Shown here in pieces: positions 14,976 through 22,680 of a stretch of 36,029 bases of DNA (its first letter is position 1; each line of letters starts with the position of its first letter). The translations under genes and the position numbers were made by a program. The notes below the pieces were generated by a model that saw nothing but the letters and a program-made list of their open reading frames with translations, did not search any database and had not been told where the DNA came from. The stretch covers positions 1 to 36,029 of the forward strand of contig JBDOIE010000218.1 of NCBI GenBank assembly GCA_041082245.1, read 5' to 3'. Source of the stretch: DAOTVY01 sp041082245. Lineage in GTDB: Bacteria > Chloroflexota > Chloroflexia > DTKN01.

Positions 14976-16598
14976 CTACTGTTTCTCGTACACCACCTCG
15001 CCATCGAACACCGTCATAGTCACCTCCGTCTCCAAGATGCGCTCCGGCGGCGGCTCGAATACATCCTGGGACAGCACGCACAGATCTGCCAGCTTGCCCG
15101 GTGCAATCGAACCCTTACGCTGCTCCGCAAACTCTGCATAGGCACCCTCGAGCGTGTAGCAACGAATGGCTTCGGCCACGGTCAGCGCCTGCTCCGGGTG
15201 CCAGGCCGGCCCCCGGTGATCCGGCCCGGTCGCTCGGGTCACGGCCACATACAGTTGCTCTACCGGATTGGGCACCGGCAGATCGATCGCCGGCCAATCC
15301 GTTCCGAAACAGACGTGGACCCCCCGGTCGAGCAGTGCCCGCCAGGGATAGCAGGTTGCGGCGCGTTCTTCTCCCACGCGGCTCTGAATATAGTCGGCGA
15401 CGTGCGAAGTCGCGTGCTGCGGCATCATCCCGGCCGTGACGCCCAACTGGGCGAAATGCGGGATGTCTTCCGGAGCTACAACCTCCACGTGCTCCAAGCG
15501 ATGGCGGCTGTCGCGGCGCCCGTTGTGCTCCTGGATCCGGGCCAGGATGTCAAGTGCTTCGTGCACCGCGCGGTCCCCGATCGCGTGGACGATCACCTGA
15601 AACCCCGCCGCATCGGCGCGCAAGGCCTGCAGGAAAAGCGTCTCCGGGTCGATCAGCGGAAAGCCCACGGCATCCGGGGCATCGGCGTAGGGCTCGAGCA
15701 TCCACGCCGTGTGGGCACTCAGCACCCCGTCCAGCATCGCCTTCAGGCCCACCACGCGCACCCGTTCGCTCTCCGCAGCACGCCTGCGCATGGCTTCGGC
15801 TTCCTCGAGCGCATTGAGGGCGGGCCATTCGCTCAGGCGGATGCTCAGCGCACCGTCCTCGGCCATGCGCACGATGTCTTCGAAACATCCTGGCGGAAGG
15901 CCGTTGTTGCACAGGCTGGTGATGCCCAAGCGGTTCAGCTGTGCCGCTCCGTCCCGCAGGAAGATGCGGAAATCTTCCGGGGAAGGAACAGGCACGGAAG
16001 GCAACGGCTCGTGCGCGTTCTCGAGCAAGATGCCCGAGGGCTCGCCCTCCGCATCGCGAAGGATGCGTCCCCCCGGAGGGTCGGGGGTATCTCTCCGGTA
16101 GCCGAGACGTTCCAGCGCCGCGCTGTTGACCCAAGCCGAGTGGCCGTCCAGGTCACGGGTCGCAACGGGCCGTCGCGGCTCTACGGCATCCAGGTCCGCC
16201 CGGGTCGGCCACCGACCTCCCTCGAAGCGGTTGGCATCCCAGCGGTACCCGAGGAGCCATTCTGCCTCGGGGTGCGCGGCGGCAAAGGTCGCGAGGCGCG
16301 CCTGTGCTTCCGGCACTGAGCGCACCCCGTAGAGCGAAAAGCCGTATTGCTCGCGGAGCAAGTCCCATACCCAGTGCGTGTGGGCATCGTGGAAACCCGG
16401 TAGGAGAAGATGACCGTGGAGATCCACGACCCGGGTTCCAGCTCCGATCAGCGGCTCCATCTCCTCGTCCCGCCCCACCGCGACGATCTCGTTCCCCCGG
16501 ATGGCTACAGCCTGAGCGGATGGGCAACAGGGATCGACGGTCCAGACGCGGGCGTTACGCAGGACCAGCGTGGCTTTGGAAGCAGAGCCTCGGTTCAC
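14976..16598 (-). CDS. YtcJ-like metal-dependent amidohydrolase (amidohydrolase 3 family)
   Basis: 540-residue TIM-barrel amidohydrolase of the YtcJ/AepA group. The first metal motif is in GFHDAHTH (HTH at 73-75). Others follow at VIVHAIGDRAVHEALD and HRLEHVEV, the late metal aspartate is in CFGTDWPAID, and the C-terminal small domain closes with KGSIAPGKLADLCVL. The frame opens at a GTG at 16652, but that codon lies inside a hairpin. The GTG at 16598 has GGAGG five bases upstream and starts just before the first beta strand (ATLVLRNARV), so it is chosen. It is likely to hydrolyse an N-acyl or cyclic amide. Its place immediately before dppA suggests it acts on the compound imported by that system. 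The substrate is not predictable. Confidence 0.83.
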   Translation of the reverse strand: MNRGSASKATLVLRNARVWTVDPCCPSAQAVAIRGNEIVAVGRDEEMEPLIGAGTRVVDLHGHLLLPGFHDAHTHWVWDLLREQYGFSLYGVRSVPEAQARLATFAAAHPEAEWLLGYRWDANRFEGGRWPTRADLDAVEPRRPVATRDLDGHSAWVNSAALERLGYRRDTPDPPGGRILRDAEGEPSGILLENAHEPLPSVPVPSPEDFRIFLRDGAAQLNRLGITSLCNNGLPPGCFEDIVRMAEDGALSIRLSEWPALNALEEAEAMRRRAAESERVRVVGLKAMLDGVLSAHTAWMLEPYADAPDAVGFPLIDPETLFLQALRADAAGFQVIVHAIGDRAVHEALDILARIQEHNGRRDSRHRLEHVEVVAPEDIPHFAQLGVTAGMMPQHATSHVADYIQSRVGEERAATCYPWRALLDRGVHVCFGTDWPAIDLPVPNPVEQLYVAVTRATGPDHRGPAWHPEQALTVAEAIRCYTLEGAYAEFAEQRKGSIAPGKLADLCVLSQDVFEPPPERILETEVTMTVFDGEVVYEKQ

Positions 16599-16614
16599 CC
16601 GAACCTCCGGCGAG

Positions 16615-16650
16615 GCCGGTAACCCCGCAAGGCCCTGCGGGGTTACCGGC
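16615..16650 (-). repeat. Intergenic hairpin between ferredoxin and amidohydrolase genes
   Basis: A perfect 15-bp inverted repeat with arms 16615-16629 and 16636-16650 and a six-base loop, located five bases after the ferredoxin stop and 16 bases before the amidohydrolase GTG. It lacks a trailing T-run. It shares geometry, not sequence, with the hairpins at 5714, 13231 and 20701. Confidence 0.8.
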
Positions 16651-16655
16651 ACGCG

Positions 16656-17060
16656 CTATCTTTTCGCCTCGTAGGTGATCGCCTGCGGGTAACAGAACTG
16701 CACGCACTCCGGCTCGCCGCCGCAGAGGTCGCAGGCCAGGGCATAAGAGGTCTTTTCGTCGAAGTACATTGCGCCGTATGGGCAGGCGGACACACAGACG
16801 CGACAACCGTCGCATTTCTGTGGGTCGATGAAAAGCGGTTGGCCGCGGCCGGCACGGGAGATCGCACCTTCCGGGCAGGCAGCGATGCAGGGCGCATCGG
16901 GACAGGAAAAGCACGCCATCACCCGGCACTCGCCCTCCTGCGGCCGGACGGTCGCGCGGATGCGTGCCCGGGTGGGAGCGAACTCGCCGAAATGGGCGGC
17001 CGCGCAGGCCAGTTCGCACAGGTGGCAACCGGTGCACTCCTTCTGATGGAACTTCAGCAT
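16656..17060 (-). CDS. Polyferredoxin-type 4Fe-4S protein, partner of the aldehyde oxidoreductase
   Basis: 134 residues with sixteen cluster cysteines plus Cys45: C9-C12-C15-C19, C50-C53-C58-C62, C83-C86-C89-C93 and C110-C113-C119-C123. This is the four-cluster arrangement of HycB/DmsB/AOR-associated electron-transfer subunits. It should carry low-potential electrons from the tungsten enzyme encoded 11 bases upstream to a downstream acceptor. The ATG at 17060 has GGAGGGAACC just before it. Upstream translation in frame has no ferredoxin character. No signal peptide is seen, so it is cytoplasmic. Confidence 0.88.
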   Translation of the reverse strand: MLKFHQKECTGCHLCELACAAAHFGEFAPTRARIRATVRPQEGECRVMACFSCPDAPCIAACPEGAISRAGRGQPLFIDPQKCDGCRVCVSACPYGAMYFDEKTSYALACDLCGGEPECVQFCYPQAITYEAKR

Positions 17061-17071
17061 GGTTCCCTCCT

Positions 17072-18865
17072 TTAGCGAACCAGGTCGCTCAGGCCCAGCG
17101 CTTCCAGTTTTTCGGGCGTGGGCACGCCTTCGCGCGTCCACCCGCGCAGGGCATAGTACTCGTCGAGCGCCGCCTCGTATCCTTCGCGCGTGTAGGTCTT
17201 GCCGGCCGCAACTCCGTTGCGCAACGGCCGCTCGAAGAGCGCAGGAGGCGGCATATCGTCCTTGCGGCCGAAGCCTTCGCGCAGGTTAAAGAGGCGGCCC
17301 AGGTTCCAGATGCGTTCACCGATGAGGAGCGCCTCCTCCGCGCTCATCGCGCGGCCCGTACCGGCGGAAATGAGCGCGGCGATGTCCTCGGCGGTGATCG
17401 CCCAGAAGTCGCAGAAGATGCCGCACCACTTGATCGAGTTCAGGTTCTGGTCGGCGATCACAAGCGCCGGCTTGCCCTCGAAGGAATCCGGGTTGAGGGT
17501 GCTGTAGAGTGCCTCTGTACCGACCACGAACGAGCGGAGGTGGCAGGCGCCCCGCTCGCTGGTGGCGTACGCCAGCCCCATGCCGAAGGCACCGCGCGGG
17601 TCGTATGCAGGGAACTCCAGCCCCTTGACCTCCAGCACGACCCCTTCGCCGCCGTACTTGCGCGCGACCCAGCGCGCGCCGTGGGAAAGGTCCGCCCCGA
17701 TGCCCCGGCGGTAGGCGATGTCCTCTACCGTCTGCAGGTAGGCCTCGGCATCACCGTAGCGCAGGCCGAAATCGTGGATGCCCTCCTCGGTCATGGTCAT
17801 CGCCAGGCCGATCACATTGCCGGTGGAGATCGTGTCCAGCCCCAGGTTATCGCAGAGCCGGTTGAAGGAGATCAGTGCGTCCAGGTCGCCGATGCCGCAG
17901 TTGCCGCCGCCCAGCCCGATCGTCTCATATTCCGGCCCCTCGACGACCTCGCCCCGGCGGCTGCGGGTAAAGCGGCCACAGGCGAGAGGGCAGTTCGTGC
18001 ACGCCCGTCGCCGCACGAGCGCCGCCTGGATGGCTGCGCTGTTGATGCCCTCCTTGCCGTCGAACTCCCCCTGGGTGAACCCGCGCGTGGGGAAGAGGCC
18101 GGCCGCGTTCGCGGGGTCCACAATCGAGGGGGTCCCTTCCTGGAAAGCCCACAGGTTCGCATCCGTGAGCAGGTGCTCCCGCATGATCTGCTTGTAGAGC
18201 GCAAGGAAAGCGTCCATGTCGGGCACCTGCACCGCGCCCGTGCCGCGCACGGCGATCGCCTTCAGGCGCTTGCTGCCAAAGACCGCGCCGAGGCCCCCGC
18301 GCCCGCACTGGCGGTACGCTTCGGAGGTCAGGCAAGCGAAGGGTACCAGGTTTTCGCCTGCCGGGCCCGCGGTGAGCGTGACCACGCGGCCGGGCCCGGC
18401 CTGTTCCTCGAGCCACTTCTCGGTGTCCCAGATCGGCTTACCCCAGACCGGGCCGGCATCGCGCAGCTCCACGCGGTCGTCCTCGATAAAGAGGTACACG
18501 GGCCGCGGCGACTGGCCGGTGATCACGATGCCGTCCCATCCGGCGTACTTCAGCATGGCCCCGAATCCGCCACCGACGTAGGAATCGAGGATCGTGCCGG
18601 TGAGGGGGGAGCGCGTGCCCACGCAGGTGCGCGCGGTTGTGGCCACGATGGTACCAGCGAGCGCACCCGGGAACAGCACCACGACGTTGTTGGGAGAGAG
18701 CGGGTCCGTTCCTGGAACGAGCTCTTCGTACAGGTAGCGGAAGACCAGGCCCTTGCCGCCGATGAAATCGTGGGCCCATTGCTCGTTCAACGGCTCGGAG
18801 GTGATCCTGCCGGTCGTCAGGTCCACGCGGAGTACCTTTCCGGCATAGCAGCGCTTTTCGGACAT
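17072..18865 (-). CDS. aor: Tungsten-type aldehyde:ferredoxin oxidoreductase
   Basis: 597 residues, matching the 605 of Pyrococcus AOR. The N-terminal domain has the family signature GKVLRVDLTTG and FIGGKGL, then pterin-binding loops (VGGGFGAMLKYAGWDGIVI; CGRGGLGAVFGSKRLKA). The [4Fe-4S] cluster ligands are C289, C292 and C296 (CTNCPLAC) plus a late cysteine at C481 or C485 (KWCGIFC), as expected from C288/C291/C295/C494 of the archaeal enzyme. It oxidises aldehydes to acids with ferredoxin as acceptor, using a tungsto-bispterin cofactor. The start at 18865 is set by AAAGGAGGGG. It is co-directional with its ferredoxin (11-base gap). The aminotransferases in the same run produce amino-aldehydes, which could be its substrates. 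That is inference. Confidence 0.9.
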   Translation of the reverse strand: MSEKRCYAGKVLRVDLTTGRITSEPLNEQWAHDFIGGKGLVFRYLYEELVPGTDPLSPNNVVVLFPGALAGTIVATTARTCVGTRSPLTGTILDSYVGGGFGAMLKYAGWDGIVITGQSPRPVYLFIEDDRVELRDAGPVWGKPIWDTEKWLEEQAGPGRVVTLTAGPAGENLVPFACLTSEAYRQCGRGGLGAVFGSKRLKAIAVRGTGAVQVPDMDAFLALYKQIMREHLLTDANLWAFQEGTPSIVDPANAAGLFPTRGFTQGEFDGKEGINSAAIQAALVRRRACTNCPLACGRFTRSRRGEVVEGPEYETIGLGGGNCGIGDLDALISFNRLCDNLGLDTISTGNVIGLAMTMTEEGIHDFGLRYGDAEAYLQTVEDIAYRRGIGADLSHGARWVARKYGGEGVVLEVKGLEFPAYDPRGAFGMGLAYATSERGACHLRSFVVGTEALYSTLNPDSFEGKPALVIADQNLNSIKWCGIFCDFWAITAEDIAALISAGTGRAMSAEEALLIGERIWNLGRLFNLREGFGRKDDMPPPALFERPLRNGVAAGKTYTREGYEAALDEYYALRGWTREGVPTPEKLEALGLSDLVR

Positions 18866-18930
18866 GACACCCCTCCTTTCGTGCCATAGGGAAAACTGTA
18901 CGGCCGACCGCGCGGGCCGGCCGGTGTGCC

Positions 18931-19746
18931 TCAGGCCCAATCGGAGACTTCGTTGTACCAGGGTTTGCGGGTGCCCACCCGGGCCCGCGATTTCCATTTG
19001 CCCGACTTGGGGGCCGCCTCGATCGCCTCGAGCAGACGGTCGGCCTTCTCGACGATCACGGCGCGCTGCTCCGGCGCAAGCGCCGGGACACCTGCAGTGG
19101 CTTCTTTCACCCGGCCCAGGTTCGTGGTAGCGGTATACCAGAAGCCCCAGTCGTCCGCAAGCAGCCGGGCCACATAACGCGCGTTGATCGCCCCCTCGTC
19201 TGTTTCGGCGATGGGCGCAGCCAGGAGGAGAAGCATACAATCTTTCAGGTCCTTGTCGTTGATCTGCACGATCTGCAGCTTCTGAAGCAGGAGGTCGGTC
19301 AGCGAGACGCAGTAGGGGTGGATCTCCAACCGGCCCCGGTAGTCGACGGTGTGGTTCATCCGCAGCCGATCGAAGAAGACGTCGACCATGGGAATGCGCT
19401 CGCCGAAGTAGATATGGCGCTCCTGGCCAAAAAGAAGCATCGTGCGCCGATCGTAGTCGTAGCCCTGGGACTGGAAGAAGGAGACGATCCTGGTACGTTG
19501 TTTGCCGTAGGCAGCATAGTCGATGTCGGTAAAGACGCGCTCCCCGAGCCGCTCCATGCGGCGGTAGAGGTCCACATAGTCGGGAAAATGGAAGTGCAGC
19601 GCGATCGGCCCCATCACCCGCAAGATAAGGCCGCGCTTCTGGGCTTCCTCGGTCAACCGGCGCGCCTCTTCCAGGAAGACCTCGGGTTTCGGATATTCTT
19701 CGAGCGGGATGTCCTTCGGCAGACGGAAACGGCGTTCGCTCATCAC
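18931..19746 (-). CDS. Nucleotidyltransferase-fold protein (AbiEii-like/unknown)
   Basis: 271 residues that look like a member of the polymerase-beta-type nucleotidyltransferase superfamily. A Gly-containing helix start at RVMGPIALHFH (about 43) is followed by the metal pair D-x-D in VFTDIDYAAYG (about 75) and a third acidic site in MVDVFFD (about 120). A helical segment SLTDLLLQKLQIVQINDKDLKD resembles AbiEii-type proteins. The nucleotide-binding Gly-Ser is Gly-Pro here, so activity is uncertain. It ends 65 bases before aor and begins seven bases after the metallophosphoesterase, suggesting the two are co-translated. Start at residue 1 or 2 (MMSE). Function unknown; tRNA or protein nucleotidylation are possibilities, not evidence-based assignments. 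Confidence 0.6.
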   Translation of the reverse strand: MMSERRFRLPKDIPLEEYPKPEVFLEEARRLTEEAQKRGLILRVMGPIALHFHFPDYVDLYRRMERLGERVFTDIDYAAYGKQRTRIVSFFQSQGYDYDRRTMLLFGQERHIYFGERIPMVDVFFDRLRMNHTVDYRGRLEIHPYCVSLTDLLLQKLQIVQINDKDLKDCMLLLLAAPIAETDEGAINARYVARLLADDWGFWYTATTNLGRVKEATAGVPALAPEQRAVIVEKADRLLEAIEAAPKSGKWKSRARVGTRKPWYNEVSDWA

Positions 19747-19753
19747 GGGCCTC

Positions 19754-20683
19754 CTATCCCGAGGTGAAGATATAGTCCTTCAGCTTGCCCTTGTGCAGGA
19801 CCAGGATGACGCCCCTCAGGATGCCTTCCGAGTACTCGGAGCCCGGATTGACCACGGTTGTACGGCCCATCTTATGGATGCCGCGGGACTCGTGGATGTG
19901 GCCATGGAGCCCGAGCAGCGGCTGGTACTTCTGGATCATATGGGCGACGGCCTTGCTGCCAACGGGGATCTTCCGATCTGCCGCCTGGACGAGGTCCGCA
20001 GTGAGCGCTGGGGCGAGGTCCAGCGATGAGTTGTAGGGAGGCGCGTGAAAGTTAAAGATCGCGGTGGACATGTTCTGGATCTGTCCGATGAGTGCTTCCA
20101 GCATCGGCTCCAGTTCCTCATCCGGCTTCTCGCGGGGCGTATTCCAGGGGGTGGGGTTCGTCCAGGCGAAGGTGGCCATCTCATAGTCGCCGATGCGCAC
20201 CACGCGGTCGTTGCAGTTCACGATCGTGCGCGAACGGTTGATGATGTCGTCCACCTCGAAGTAGTCATCGTTCCCGGGGGCCATAAAGACCTGCACATCG
20301 CTTCCGGCGAGCCGCTCGTCGGCCAGCTCGATCCATTCCTGAAGCCGCTCGATCACCAGGCGCTTGAACAGCCCCTCGAGCGCCTGAGGGTCCGCTTTGA
20401 ACGCCTGGAACTGCTCAGGCGTCAGGTGGTACCAGTAGTAGCCGACGTTTTCGATCGTCTTCTTGAGCTTTTCCAGTTCTTCCTGAGTGTTGGCCTCGGT
20501 CTGGAAGCCCATAAAGGTCGTTTCCCACCCGCCGCCCGATTTCTCGATCAGCGGGATCACCATCTTGCCCGTGAGATCCCCGAGGAGGATCGCCACGTCC
20601 ACCTGGTAGATCTTCAGTGCGTTGAGAAACTTCCGGAAGCAGACGTTCGAGCCGTGAATGTCCGTGACGAAAAAGATCTTCAT
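19754..20683 (-). CDS. Calcineurin-like metallophosphoesterase
   Basis: 309 residues with the five metallophosphoesterase blocks in order: D-x-H in VTDIHGS (8-10), GD in LLGDLTG, GND in APGNDDYFE, His in NFHAPPY and G-H-x-H in GLHGHIHES. It is therefore a two-metal phosphoesterase, probably cytoplasmic, with a helical insertion (roughly 65-125) between blocks two and three. The ATG has GGGGAGG upstream. It follows the APC permease, separated by a 15-bp hairpin, and precedes the nucleotidyltransferase-like gene by seven bases. A pairing of nucleotide transfer and hydrolysis is suggested, but the substrate cannot be read from sequence. Confidence 0.82.
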   Translation of the reverse strand: MKIFFVTDIHGSNVCFRKFLNALKIYQVDVAILLGDLTGKMVIPLIEKSGGGWETTFMGFQTEANTQEELEKLKKTIENVGYYWYHLTPEQFQAFKADPQALEGLFKRLVIERLQEWIELADERLAGSDVQVFMAPGNDDYFEVDDIINRSRTIVNCNDRVVRIGDYEMATFAWTNPTPWNTPREKPDEELEPMLEALIGQIQNMSTAIFNFHAPPYNSSLDLAPALTADLVQAADRKIPVGSKAVAHMIQKYQPLLGLHGHIHESRGIHKMGRTTVVNPGSEYSEGILRGVILVLHKGKLKDYIFTSG

Positions 20684-20700
20684 GCTCTTCCTCCCCTGCT

Positions 20701-20736
20701 GCCCCCTCTCCTGCCTTCGCGGGCAGGAGAGGGGGC
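20701..20736 (-). repeat. Intergenic hairpin between APC permease and metallophosphoesterase
   Basis: A perfect 15-bp inverted repeat, arms 20701-20715 and 20722-20736, loop of six bases. It starts seven bases after the permease stop and ends 17 bases before the next ATG. There is no T-tract on the transcribed side. The stem is a C/T-rich run against its G/A-rich complement, unlike the other three in base sequence. Confidence 0.8.
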
Positions 20737-20743
20737 TCAGGTA

Positions 20744-22606
20744 CTACTCAGGCGGAAGCTCGCTGTAAGCGAGGCTCACATCGATGCCGGAAACCCGGCG
20801 GTTCCACCATTTCCAGAAGAAGTACCAGGCGATGCCGAGACCCCAGACCGTGATGTACAGGATACCCGATGCCGTTGTCAGTTCCTCTTTCCCGGGCATG
20901 AAGAAGAAGCCGATGAAGAGGATGACCAGGTAGATCAGGTCGACAATGGCGCCGATGGTCACCGCCGGGATGCCGAAGATCTTCCAGTGTTTGTAGGGCG
21001 AGGCTTCCCAGATGTGGCGCACCTTCTTCACGAAGGGGAAGACGAGCGCCGAAACGGCCGTGACCCCGAAGACGGAGACGATCTCCAGCCCGGTGACCGA
21101 AAGGCCGCTCATCTGCTCTTGGATGATCGTGTAGAGGACAATCCCGATCTCGGCCAACCCGAAGCAAACGAGGTAGTTCCACACGGGAGTGGCCCAGCGG
21201 GGGTGCACATCGGTGAACCAGCGCGGGCCCATGCGGTCCATGCCCCACGCAAAGAGGATGCGCGGGAAGGCGAGGTACGAAAGCGTCACCCACCAGAGGC
21301 TAAAGAGCCCGAACGAGGCCCCCATAAGGACGAGCACTACCGGGTGCTGGTTGATGACCGCCGCCAGGCCGACGAAGTGGGTGCTCCAGGGAAGGACGCA
21401 GCCCAGGAACGAGCCGCCCAGCCATTCGTCCACATAGGCGGTGGCGGTGAGGAACTGGAAGCCGACGGTGCGGTAGAGGACGATCGCCAGCCAGAGCATA
21501 AAGAAGCCCGGCACCAGGATCGCGAAGAGGTTGCCCAGGATGATGCTCCGGTCGGGGCGCTTGACCTCACCTGCGATGAAGGTGATGAAGTAACCGTAGG
21601 CGAAGAGCCAGGAGCCGGCGACCATCACCCCCAGGGTGTCGAACCAGTTCCAGGTCTTGGGGAGGACCTTGTTGTCCGCCTTTTCCATGACCATCCCGGC
21701 GACCCGGAGGAAATTGTCGTAGTCGAGCGCCTTGACCTGGATGGTTCCCACGCGCAGCCCGGTCTCGGTGCGCAGCGCGGCAAGGGCAGCGATGTCCTCC
21801 TCGGTGATCTCTTTTCCTGCGGGGACCACGACCTGGTTCGTCTCGGGATCGACGATGTCCGCGGCGGTCACGCGTCCCAGGAGCTGAGTCGTGAGATAGT
21901 AGGTGACCGCTTCGTCATCGGACATATCCAGCTCGGCGTCCTCCTTCAGGTTGCTGAAGTCGGCCTCCGCGACCGGCTGTTTTTCCACGAAGCTGTTCCA
22001 CGCATTGCGGAAACCGCCGGCGGAGGTGAAGGTGAAGACGAGGAGGATGACGGTGGTGCCGAGGATCCCGAGCCCCATGAAGACCTTCTGGGCGGTGGCA
22101 AAGACCTTCACCCCGAAGATCACGAAGAGCATGCCGATCACGTTCACGAGGCTGGCCACCAGGATCATGCCGCCCTGGGTCTGCAGGAAGGAGACGACGT
22201 TGTCCATCCCCAGGAACTGGAACACCATGACGAGCCCGGGGTCCACGGTGTAGGGTGCCAGCACGTAGATCCACATCACCATCACGAAGGCGTTGCCGAA
22301 GCTTTCCGCGATGCCGATGAGGGGGCTTAGGATGCGCGAGTTATAGATGTACTCGCCGCCGCTGCGCGGCATACTTCCCCCGAGGATGCCCCAGACCAGC
22401 GAGTACCCGATGCCGCAGAGGATGACGGAGAGGATCGTGGCGAGGATGAGGTTGCCGCCCGTGTAGACAGAGAGGCCGAAGCTGATCATGACCCACATCG
22501 AGGGCGTCAGGCCCTGGTTCATAAAGCCCACGCCGAAGGCATCGATCAGCGAAAGGCCGCGCACCAGGCCGCTTGCCCTCCGGGCAAAGACCTTTTCTTG
22601 CGCCAT
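20744..22606 (-). CDS. APC-family amino acid permease with soluble insert
   Basis: 620 residues, longer than the usual 450-520 of APC-superfamily permeases. The N-terminal core is typical: GLSLIDAFGVGFMNQGLTPSM with the unwound first helix, then GGSMPRSGGEYIYNSR after helix 2. About a dozen hydrophobic segments can be counted. Between roughly 205 and 315 lies a non-hydrophobic insert, of which 244-292 (GRVTAADIVDPETNQVVV and AGKEITEEDIAAL) looks like the repeat seen in RNA polymerase beta-prime sandwich-barrel domains. It should be a proton- or sodium-coupled amino acid/amine carrier. The ATG has TAGGAGGAG upstream. It is the second gene behind the Lrp regulator, which probably controls it. 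Confidence 0.82.
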   Translation of the reverse strand: MAQEKVFARRASGLVRGLSLIDAFGVGFMNQGLTPSMWVMISFGLSVYTGGNLILATILSVILCGIGYSLVWGILGGSMPRSGGEYIYNSRILSPLIGIAESFGNAFVMVMWIYVLAPYTVDPGLVMVFQFLGMDNVVSFLQTQGGMILVASLVNVIGMLFVIFGVKVFATAQKVFMGLGILGTTVILLVFTFTSAGGFRNAWNSFVEKQPVAEADFSNLKEDAELDMSDDEAVTYYLTTQLLGRVTAADIVDPETNQVVVPAGKEITEEDIAALAALRTETGLRVGTIQVKALDYDNFLRVAGMVMEKADNKVLPKTWNWFDTLGVMVAGSWLFAYGYFITFIAGEVKRPDRSIILGNLFAILVPGFFMLWLAIVLYRTVGFQFLTATAYVDEWLGGSFLGCVLPWSTHFVGLAAVINQHPVVLVLMGASFGLFSLWWVTLSYLAFPRILFAWGMDRMGPRWFTDVHPRWATPVWNYLVCFGLAEIGIVLYTIIQEQMSGLSVTGLEIVSVFGVTAVSALVFPFVKKVRHIWEASPYKHWKIFGIPAVTIGAIVDLIYLVILFIGFFFMPGKEELTTASGILYITVWGLGIAWYFFWKWWNRRVSGIDVSLAYSELPPE

Positions 22607-22680
22607 CTTCTCCTCCTATCGTGGCTGCTCGACCGTGAAGACGCGCGGCAAGTGGTCTTTTCGGCTGCTCGCACCTCCTT

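Noticed and set aside
20045..22330. A 761-codon plus-strand frame opposite the permease and metallophosphoesterase
   Set aside because: The His/Asp/Glu-rich composition reflects the third-position bias of the opposite strand. No domain or ribosome binding site is present, and the opposite-strand genes have complete motifs.
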